Shown here in pieces: positions 6,844-11,907 of a stretch of 17,391 bases of DNA. The notes below the pieces were generated by a model. It saw only the letters and a list, made by a program, of their open reading frames with translations. It was not told the origin of the DNA and did no database searches. The stretch is from Halanaerobiales bacterium (lineage in GTDB: Bacteria > Bacillota_F > Halanaerobiia > DY22613): the NCBI GenBank assembly GCA_023128035.1, contig JAGMES010000090.1:1-17391 (forward strand), given 5' to 3'. Numbering within the stretch: position 1 is the stretch's first letter; every line of letters begins with the position of its first letter. The position numbers were made by a program, and so were the translations under genes.

Positions 6844-7590
6844 ATGCGACTTCGCCTCAAATTAAAGACTATTAAAGAACAATTAATTGATTACAATTAC
6901 AATGCTGATTTGAATAATCTGATATTTGAAATTGTAAATGATGTAGATCCTCAATTAGCCAAAAAATATTTTCAAGATGGAATGATTATTTGTAATGAGC
7001 CAATTAAACCTTACACTTTCTCCAGAGTGCTTTTTGAAAATTATAGAGCAACCCGTCAAGGGCTAATTGTCCGTGGAGAAGGGGAATGGCTTATTTCGAC
7101 CCCCATTGATGATCTGGCTGATATTTTGATTGATGGGATGATTGGGCGTTATCAAGTTATGATTGGTAAAAATACATTTACTGTGGAAAGACATCAGATG
7201 ATAAAAGATCCAGCTATGCCACAGGAAATGGCTTGTTTTATGTTGGCACCTGTGGTTACATCAGTTATTAGACTTGATGGGCGAGAAGTTTTTTGCCATC
7301 CTTTACAAAGTGAATTCTACGATTTATTAAGAAAAGATTTAGCTTTTAAAGCAGAACAGATTGATGGAAAAAGTTTTGATCCTGATGAAATTCAGTTTAC
7401 TATTATTGATCCTGAAAAATTTGATCTAGAACGAGCAGCTAACTTAATTCATTATCAAGGAAAAAATATTAAATGCTATCTTTTTAAATTTAAAATGTCT
7501 GGACCTTTACGAGCATTAGAATTAGCTTATTCCTGGGGTCTAGGTTCCTTTAATAATTTAGGATTTGGGATGATTGATTTTTTAAGATAA
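6844..7590 (+). CDS. cas6: Orphan Cas6-like protein (CRISPR repeat endonuclease family), catalytic residues apparently lost
   Basis: A protein of 248 residues resembling archaeal/bacterial Cas6, which cuts CRISPR precursor RNA. Family features: MRLRLKLK start, LIDYNYNADLNNLIF (14-28), PYTFSRVL (56-63), FMLAPVVTS (132-140), FYDLLRKDL (158-166) and the C-terminal Gly-rich loop GLGSFNNLGFG (232-242) of the second ferredoxin-like fold. Compared from memory with Pyrococcus Cas6 (Tyr31, His46, Lys52), Tyr31 aligns with Phe28 and His46 with Phe43; Lys55 may match Lys52. So the classical catalytic Tyr and His appear missing, and RNA binding without cleavage is possible. No other cas gene or repeat array lies within 6.8 kb on the left or 9.8 kb on the right. 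The start is ATG 6844, with AGGAGGG at 6829-6835; the in-frame ATG at 6820 has no ribosome site. Confidence 0.8.
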   Translation: MRLRLKLKTIKEQLIDYNYNADLNNLIFEIVNDVDPQLAKKYFQDGMIICNEPIKPYTFSRVLFENYRATRQGLIVRGEGEWLISTPIDDLADILIDGMIGRYQVMIGKNTFTVERHQMIKDPAMPQEMACFMLAPVVTSVIRLDGREVFCHPLQSEFYDLLRKDLAFKAEQIDGKSFDPDEIQFTIIDPEKFDLERAANLIHYQGKNIKCYLFKFKMSGPLRALELAYSWGLGSFNNLGFGMIDFLR

Positions 7591-7670
7591 ATAAATTATT
7601 TATTGACGAATTATAATGGCTACACATGTGGAGGAGTAGCTTATTGCGGGGAGCGTAAGAGGATTTGAAA

Positions 7671-7715
7671 TGAAAAATTAATCAAAGATGGGTTTTGGCC
7701 CGAAACCCACCTTTG
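7671..7715 (-). terminator. Terminator of the minus-strand methyltransferase
   Basis: Read on the minus strand, CAAAGGTGGGTTT and AAACCCATCTTTG (7683-7715) form a 13-bp stem with one G-U wobble and a 7-nt loop, then TTAATTTTTC follows. On the plus strand the same position is an A-C mismatch and no T run follows, so the minus-strand reading is preferred. Confidence 0.6.
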
Positions 7716-7733
7716 AATTAGTTGGTTATTGAT

Positions 7734-8318
7734 TTATTTTGTGATGGTACCTTTGTGGTACCTTTTTTCAATAACAAATAGAATAGGAGGCTCATTAATC
7801 TGGTTAATGAATTGATATTGTAGTACTTCAAAGTGATGTTGATCTAAGTTTGTGATAAATTGAGATAGGTGGTTTAATTCCTCTCTTCCTCCGGTATGTC
7901 CATGATAGGCAACAATGGTGATGATTCCTCGGGGAAGTAGATGTTTTGTTAAAATTTTGAGAGCTTTTAAAGTTGTTTTTGATTTAGTAATAATAGAATG
8001 GTCACCGCTAGGGAGATAACCTAAATTGAACATCGCTGCGCGTACATATTGATCAAAAACCAGGTCTTGATCTATGGTTTCATGACCGCGATGGATAAGA
8101 CGGACTTGATCTAAAAGGTCTGCTTTTTCGAGCTTATTTCGTGTTTGCTCTAAGGCAGAGGCCTGTACATCATAACTGTAGACCTTTCCTTTTTTGCCTA
8201 CCAATTGGGCCAATAGAAGGGTATCAAGACCATTTCCAGCTGTAGCATCAATGACCAGATCACCTGGCTGAACTTTAGATTTGATAAGTTTATGGGAAAA
8301 TTGAAGGCTATTATGCAT
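7734..8318 (-). CDS. YtqB-type class I SAM-dependent methyltransferase
   Basis: Belongs to the putative rRNA methylase family (PF06962-like), as does B. subtilis YtqB. The bacterial role is not firmly established; an RNA substrate is suggested by the family name. It has 194 residues from the chosen start. The SAM-binding glycine motif is DLVIDATAGNGLDTLLLAQ (about 20-38), then YSYDVQ (motif II), FNLGYLPSGDH (substrate/catalytic loop) and IVAYHGHTGG. The frame remains open to 8387, but that extension runs into the long inverted repeat. The ATG at 8318 has a perfect GAAAGGAGA ribosome site at 8325-8333, and the protein then begins like other family members (MHNSLQFSHKLI). It converges with cas6 and is divergent from the phosphodiesterase gene, across the repeat element. 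Confidence 0.85.
   Translation of the reverse strand: MHNSLQFSHKLIKSKVQPGDLVIDATAGNGLDTLLLAQLVGKKGKVYSYDVQASALEQTRNKLEKADLLDQVRLIHRGHETIDQDLVFDQYVRAAMFNLGYLPSGDHSIITKSKTTLKALKILTKHLLPRGIITIVAYHGHTGGREELNHLSQFITNLDQHHFEVLQYQFINQINEPPILFVIEKRYHKGTITK
7746..7768 (+). terminator. Terminator of cas6 inside the 3' end of the convergent gene
   Basis: GGTACC (7746-7751), loop TTTGT, GGTACC (7757-7762), then T6 (7763-7768). A short but clean plus-strand terminator, placed within the last codons of the convergent ytqB-like gene. Confidence 0.55.
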
Positions 8319-8343
8319 GATATTTCTCCTTTCGGATATTAAT

Positions 8344-8581
8344 ATTTCAAATTTCGTAGGGTGGTGGAAGGGCGCGTTTAAGGGCATGGCATATATAGGG
8401 AAAAAGCTCCTTCGAAAAGTCAGCTCTGCATAACTTTATACTTTAAAGAAAGTTTAGTTTTGTCCTAATTCTTTCTGTTATTTGTTAGTTTTGATTGGTC
8501 GAGCTGACTTAGGCGTCGCTTTTTCCCTATATATGCCATGCCCTTAAACGAGGCTTTCTACAAACTGCGAAATTTGAGTTA
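8344..8581. repeat. Long inverted repeat (33-bp perfect arms), MITE-like or structured RNA
   Basis: The 33-bp arms at 8375-8407 (starting CGTTTAAGGGCATGGCATAT) and 8518-8550 are exact reverse complements. Outside them, pairing continues with mismatches and one bulge to TCAAATTTCG (8347-8356) and CGAAATTTGA (8568-8577). Inside, AAGTCAGCTC (8417-8426) pairs with GAGCTGACTT (8501-8510), and AGAAAG (8447-8452) with CTTTCT (8471-8476). The whole spacer would fold as one long hairpin. The 8-mer TTAATATT occurs at 8339-8346 and 8579-8586, as a possible target-site duplication. No reading frame or transposase is present. This fills the 317-nt gene-free spacer between the divergent genes. Confidence 0.85.
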
Positions 8582-8635
8582 ATATTCTTGTGACTATTAT
8601 ATCATATTAAGAATATATTGAGTGAGGTGAAAGTT

Positions 8636-9124
8636 ATGATTGGAGTTCTTTCTGATACGCATATTTCAAGACGAGCTAATGGATTGCCTAAAGAAGTTAT
8701 TGAAGGCTTTAAAGGTGTAGATTTAATCTTACATGCAGGTGATTTAGTTGACGAGAGTGTCCTATTGGAGTTAGAAAAAATTGCTCCAGTAATAGCTGTT
8801 CATGGTAACTGTGATTCTCAAACGATAAAGGAGAAGTTACCTGCCAAACGAATTATTGAATATGCTGATTATAAAATTGGTTTGATGCATGGGCATGGTA
8901 TTGGTGGTATTACTTTAGGTCGAGTGTTGGAAGCGTTTGATGGAGAAAAGCTTGATGCTATCGTTTTTGGTCATAGTCATAAGCCTTATAATGATCGAAT
9001 AAATGGTACATTAATTTTTAATCCTGGTTCTCCAACTGATAAACGCTTTGAAGTATTTTATTCATATGGATTATTAATCCCACAGACAAGGAAAATTATT
9101 GGTAAGGTCAAATACTTTAAATAA
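8636..9124 (+). CDS. YfcE/MJ0936-type metallophosphoesterase
   Basis: A small calcineurin-like phosphodiesterase of 162 residues, probably a cytoplasmic metal-dependent phosphodiesterase; natural substrate unknown. The metal ligands are in order: Asp7 and His9 (LSDTHIS), Asp36 (HAGDLVD), Asn58 (HGNCD), His85 (LMHGHG), and His113/His115 (FGHSHKP), followed by NPGSP. The frame opens at a TTG (8618), but AGTGAGGTG at 8621-8629 points to ATG 8636, after which the protein begins MIGVLSDTH as in the family. The next gene starts 23 nt downstream with its own strong ribosome site, so the two are likely co-transcribed. Confidence 0.92.
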   Translation: MIGVLSDTHISRRANGLPKEVIEGFKGVDLILHAGDLVDESVLLELEKIAPVIAVHGNCDSQTIKEKLPAKRIIEYADYKIGLMHGHGIGGITLGRVLEAFDGEKLDAIVFGHSHKPYNDRINGTLIFNPGSPTDKRFEVFYSYGLLIPQTRKIIGKVKYFK

Positions 9125-9147
9125 GACTATTATTAGGAGGGGTAAGC

Positions 9148-9510
9148 ATGGCTGTTTATGATCAAGCTCATCTTATTGCACAGGAGTTAAAGAATTCTCC
9201 AGAGTATCAAGAGTATATGAAGGTGAAAGGTGAAATTGAGAAAGAGGATGTAACTAAGAAGATGTTGTTGGATTTTCAGCGGAAACAAATTAAACTTCAA
9301 TCGAAACAAATGATGGGCCAAAAGTTAGAAGATACTGAAATGGATAAGTTGAGAAAACTGGCAGAAGTAGTACAGATGAACAGATTAATTGGTCGCTATT
9401 TAGAATTAGAGCAGAGAATGGGGATAATGTTGAATGACCTTCAGAAAATTATCTTTGGTAGTTTAGAGATTGGTTTTAAAGAACTTTTTGAAGAAGTAGA
9501 AGGAAAATAA
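9148..9510 (+). CDS. YlbF/YmcA family protein
   Basis: A 120-residue, highly charged, mostly helical protein of the Com_YlbF (DUF964) family. In Bacillus, YlbF and YmcA act with YaaT to modulate RNase Y-dependent RNA processing and developmental decisions (competence, biofilm, sporulation). Visible features: an N-terminal helix DQAHLIAQELKNSPEYQEYM, the central KMLLDFQRKQIKLQSKQM motif typical of the family, and a C-terminal helical pair with YLELEQRMGIMLNDLQKII. No Cys is present. AGGAGGGG precedes the ATG. It lies 23 nt after the phosphodiesterase gene and 45 nt before the UPF0173 gene. Which of YlbF or YmcA it corresponds to cannot be decided here. Confidence 0.88.
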   Translation: MAVYDQAHLIAQELKNSPEYQEYMKVKGEIEKEDVTKKMLLDFQRKQIKLQSKQMMGQKLEDTEMDKLRKLAEVVQMNRLIGRYLELEQRMGIMLNDLQKIIFGSLEIGFKELFEEVEGK

Positions 9511-9555
9511 TCAGATGGAAATTTATTCTTAATAGTAAGAAGGAGGAATATTTGA

Positions 9556-10245
9556 ATGAAGGTAACTTTTTTGGGTCATGCTGCATGTATCTTAGAACAT
9601 GAAGGTAAAAGAGTGGTTATTGATCCATTTTTAACTGGTAATCCGTTAGCTACTGTACAGGCAAATGATTTGAAGGTGGATGCTGTTTTGGTTACACATG
9701 GGCATAGTGATCATTTAGGGGATAGTGTAAAAATCGCAAAAAATTCTGATGCTACTATTGTTGCGATTCATGAATTAGCGCTTTATTGTCAAGGAAAAGG
9801 TGCTTTGAAAGTACATGGTATGAATATAGGTGGAGCATTTAGTTTTGACTTTGGTCGGGTAAAGATGGTGCCTGCAGTACATAGTTCAGCTGTAATTGAA
9901 AATGGCCAACCGATCTATTTGGGTGAGCCATGTGGATTTGTTATTCAGATGGGTAATTATACAATTTATCATGCCGGCGATACAGGCCTTTTTAGTGATC
10001 TTGCATTAATTGGGGATCAATTTGAGATTGATTTAGCTTTATTACCGATTGGAGATAACTATGTGATGGGACCTGTGGATGCTCTACGAGCTGTGCAGAT
10101 GCTTATGCCAAAACGAGTTGTTCCGATTCATTATAATACTTTTCCTGTAATTGAACAAGATGGAGAAGCATTTAAGGATAAGGTGGAAGAGATAAGTGAT
10201 TCAGAATGCATTATATTGAAGTCAGGAGAAAGTGTGGAAATATAG
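9556..10245 (+). CDS. UPF0173 metal-dependent hydrolase (YtkL-like, metallo-beta-lactamase fold)
   Basis: A protein of 229 residues, normal for UPF0173. It starts MKVTFLGHAACILE and contains the metallo-beta-lactamase motif HGHSDHLGD (His48, His50, Asp52, His53), a later YHAGDTGLF, GDNYVMGPVDA and PIHYNTFPV. The fold and binuclear metal site are clear; the physiological substrate is unknown. AAGGAGGA precedes the ATG. In Bacillus the homologue ytkL is close to ytrH-ytrI-dnaE, as it is here, which supports conserved neighbourhood. No terminator is evident right after the stop; the next 80 nt contain only short AT-rich sequence before the small-RNA promoter. Confidence 0.92.
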   Translation: MKVTFLGHAACILEHEGKRVVIDPFLTGNPLATVQANDLKVDAVLVTHGHSDHLGDSVKIAKNSDATIVAIHELALYCQGKGALKVHGMNIGGAFSFDFGRVKMVPAVHSSAVIENGQPIYLGEPCGFVIQMGNYTIYHAGDTGLFSDLALIGDQFEIDLALLPIGDNYVMGPVDALRAVQMLMPKRVVPIHYNTFPVIEQDGEAFKDKVEEISDSECIILKSGESVEI

Positions 10246-10331
10246 CAAGGATTAAGAAAAAATATTTATGGATGCAAATAAGACTATTATATTGTAAAAA
10301 ATAACACCTCGTGTAATAACTAAAATTATTG

Positions 10332-10360
10332 TTGACACAAAGTTAAAACAATGCTATAAT
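10332..10360 (+). promoter_or_regulatory. Consensus sigma-A promoter of a non-coding transcript
   Basis: TTGACA (10332-10337), exactly 17 bp, then TATAAT (10355-10360), with extended -10 TGC at 10352-10354. Both hexamers are perfect, the best promoter in the window, yet no plus-strand gene follows until dnaE 1.5 kb away. Confidence 0.85.
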
Positions 10361-10366
10361 TTCCAT

Positions 10367-10530
10367 TAGGTGAGAAAATAATATCCCCGCTCTTGCCTAT
10401 CCTCAAAAATGGAGTGATCGGTTTAGTAATAGTTGATCACTCCTAACAAATATTTTTTGAACTAAATTATTCAATACTAATTTGTAATCAAAAAGCCTAT
10501 GCTTAATATTAATCTGCATAGGCTTTTTTT
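10367..10530 (+). ncRNA. Candidate small non-coding RNA, family not recognised
   Basis: A transcript starting about 7 nt after the perfect promoter would end at the terminator at 10490-10530, giving about 160 nt. No credible reading frame exists (GTG and ATG codons hit stops within a few codons). Internal hairpin: GGAGTGATC (10411-10419) pairs with GATCACTCC (10435-10443). The 5' end (ATTAG...AATAAT) can pair with a segment near the 3' end (ATTATT...CTAAT), closing a long stem, as in 6S RNA; I could not confirm that family. A C-rich stretch (TATCCCCGCTC, GCCTATCCTC) could be single-stranded and pair with ribosome sites. An attenuated leader is unlikely because the next genes are on the minus strand. 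Confidence 0.55.
10490..10530. terminator. Bidirectional terminator (small RNA and NifU-like gene)
   Basis: AAAAAGCCTATGC (10490-10502) and GCATAGGCTTTTT (10516-10528) with a 13-nt loop, followed by T7 (10524-10530) on the plus strand. On the minus strand the same stem is followed by TTTTTGATT, so it can also end the NifU-like gene, whose stop is 39 nt away. Confidence 0.9.
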
Positions 10531-10568
10531 AATGTTTAAAGTTGAAGTAATAACTACGTTATTACTTT

Positions 10569-10787
10569 TTAACCTTCAACTGATTTTACTTCAGGAATCT
10601 CTTCTTTTAAGATTCTTTCGATTCCATTTTTCAAAGTCATCTGAGACATTGGACAACCAGCGCATGCTCCTTGCAATTTAACTTTTACAACACCGTCTTC
10701 AGTTACATCAATTAACTCGACATCACCACCATCGGCTTGCAGGCTAGGTCTAATTTTATTTAAAACCTCTTGTACTCTTTCTTTCAT
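10569..10787 (-). CDS. NifU C-terminal-domain protein (iron-sulfur carrier/scaffold)
   Basis: A 72-residue stand-alone NifU-like/Nfu domain that holds and delivers Fe-S clusters to apoproteins in the cytoplasm. The N-terminal [18 protein letters not shown] is the family signature, and the cluster-binding CxxC is Cys42-Ala-Gly-Cys45-Pro ([13 protein letters not shown]). The ATG at 10787 has an AAAGGAGGTG ribosome site. It is monocistronic, between a possible terminator of ytrI (10812-10844) and the bidirectional terminator at 10490-10530. The precise cluster type and client proteins are unknown. Confidence 0.95.
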   Translation of the reverse strand: MKERVQEVLNKIRPSLQADGGDVELIDVTEDGVVKVKLQGACAGCPMSQMTLKNGIERILKEEIPEVKSVEG

Positions 10788-10811
10788 TAATAGACACCTC
10801 CTTTACCAATA

Positions 10812-10844
10812 AAAATAAAGCTTATCATTTATAGAAATGATAAG
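10812..10844 (-). terminator. Possible terminator of ytrH-ytrI
   Basis: On the minus strand CTTATCATTT pairs with AAATGATAAG (10835-10844 and 10821-10830) across a 4-nt loop, followed by CTTTATTTTTATT. The stem is AT-rich, so strength is uncertain. It lies about 100 nt after the ytrI stop and before the NifU-like gene. I see nothing else in the spacer. Confidence 0.4.
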
Positions 10845-10944
10845 TTTCTAAATAATATGTTTCCCTCGCGATATGCGTGTATTCACTTTTTATTGTTCGT
10901 GATTAATCCTTCAAATCCTTCTTACTAGATAAAAATGTTCTTAT

Positions 10945-11427
10945 TTATTCATCGTCGGGATCATTTTTAGAATGTTTTTTGACCCGAACTACAAAGGTTA
11001 AATCATCATCAATTATAATGGTCTCTAATTCCAAACGATAGTTATTGCCATTTAATGAGATAATTCGCTTGTGCAAAATATCTCTTAAAATTATATTATC
11101 CAATTGATTGATTTTTAGTCCGATTAAACCAGTTAATAAATCTTTAACTTTTTTCTCAATCTCTTTTTCTGTTAGTTTATCTTCACTTGAGATGAGCTCA
11201 ATTACAACTTTGCGAACGACTGGTGTAGTATAATAAGCGTTTTCTAATTGTTTAATTAAAATTTGTTCTTCTTCTAATTGCTGGCTTAAATTTTTGTTTT
11301 CATAAATTAACTGATCAAAGTGGTATCCAAGAATAAGGTTGACAATAACTGATCCTAAAATGATTCCAAGAAAAAGGCAGGCCATCATACGAAACAAGTC
11401 TTCCTTTGATAAAATTATAAATTTCAT
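10945..11427 (-). CDS. ytrI: Sporulation membrane protein YtrI-like
   Basis: A protein of 160 residues (Bacillus YtrI is of similar size), with one N-terminal membrane helix (about 10-32, CLFLGIILGSVIVNLILG). A coiled-coil-like stretch (YENKNLSQQLEEEQILIKQL) and a C-terminal alpha/beta region (about 60-150) follow, ending in an acidic tail. In Bacillus, YtrH and YtrI are made in the mother cell under sigma E and are needed for efficient sporulation; the molecular role is unknown. Sequence recognition alone is moderate; the pairing with ytrH next to dnaE is what makes the call. A TTG at 11430 opens the frame, but ATG 11427 is better spaced from AGGAGG (11434-11439). It overlaps the ytrH stop by one base. 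Confidence 0.75.
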   Translation of the reverse strand: MKFIILSKEDLFRMMACLFLGIILGSVIVNLILGYHFDQLIYENKNLSQQLEEEQILIKQLENAYYTTPVVRKVVIELISSEDKLTEKEIEKKVKDLLTGLIGLKINQLDNIILRDILHKRIISLNGNNYRLELETIIIDDDLTFVVRVKKHSKNDPDDE

Positions 11428-11741
11428 CAAAAGCCTCCTGTGAGAATTTTAATTATCCAAACACCAATATTTGCTCCCAAAAAACCTGCGGCAAGAGCTA
11501 GGAGCTGTTGAAGAATCGTTAATAACTCTCCTTGAAATATACTGCCTTCCAGAATTCTTAAATTATTAAAGGTTCCACCGATTGAACTTACTACTGCATA
11601 TAACTTTAATCTTTGAGAAATTGTGTTCATTGTTCTTAAAGGAGAATCTTTTGTATAAAGAGCTGCCAAACCTCCAACAAATGCGCCTCCTAAAACAACA
11701 CCGATTGCAGTAAAAAAGATTGGCATTATTCTGTTCATCAT
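11427..11741 (-). CDS. ytrH: Sporulation membrane protein YtrH
   Basis: A small membrane protein of 104 residues with hydrophobic helices at about 6-28 (FFTAIGVVLGGAFVGGLAAL) and 76-100 (LLALAAGFLGANIGVWIIKI), separated by a segment with KLYAVVSSIGGTFNNLRILE, which is typical of YtrH. The frame opens at 11777, but that ATG lacks a ribosome site; AAAAAGGAG at 11751-11759 directs starting at ATG 11741 (or the adjacent ATG 11738). It forms a two-gene unit with ytrI, with overlapping stop and start, and is divergent from dnaE. Sigma E control is expected from Bacillus; I could not define a confident promoter on the minus strand. Confidence 0.85.
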   Translation of the reverse strand: MMNRIMPIFFTAIGVVLGGAFVGGLAALYTKDSPLRTMNTISQRLKLYAVVSSIGGTFNNLRILEGSIFQGELLTILQQLLALAAGFLGANIGVWIIKILTGGF

Positions 11742-11832
11742 TTTTATCAGCTCCTTTTTAGTATAATGATATTGCATAAAGATATGGAATATAACATCTA
11801 CAGTGAACTGATGCAGGAATTTGACTAATACT

Positions 11833-11856
11833 TAAGGAATATATTAAGGAATATAT
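11833..11856. repeat. Tandem 12-bp direct repeat upstream of dnaE
   Basis: TAAGGAATATAT occurs twice with no gap (11833-11844 and 11845-11856) in the ytrH-dnaE divergent spacer, 52 nt before the dnaE start. It could be a tandem binding site or a chance duplication. Confidence 0.7.
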
Positions 11857-11907
11857 CTAGATATTTAACGACATGATGTTGACCTTGATTCAAGGAGCGG
11901 AGAGGAT

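Noticed and set aside
6844..7590. Hidden CRISPR array near cas6
   Set aside because: I searched both flanks by eye for regularly spaced direct repeats of 24-40 nt and found none; only inverted repeats and terminators are present.
7603..7617. TTGACG and TATAAT after cas6 as a promoter
   Set aside because: The two hexamers are separated by only 3 bp, so they cannot act together.
8319..8387. N-terminal extension of the ytqB-like methyltransferase
   Set aside because: It is encoded by the inverted-repeat element, has no ribosome site, and family members begin near the ATG at 8318.
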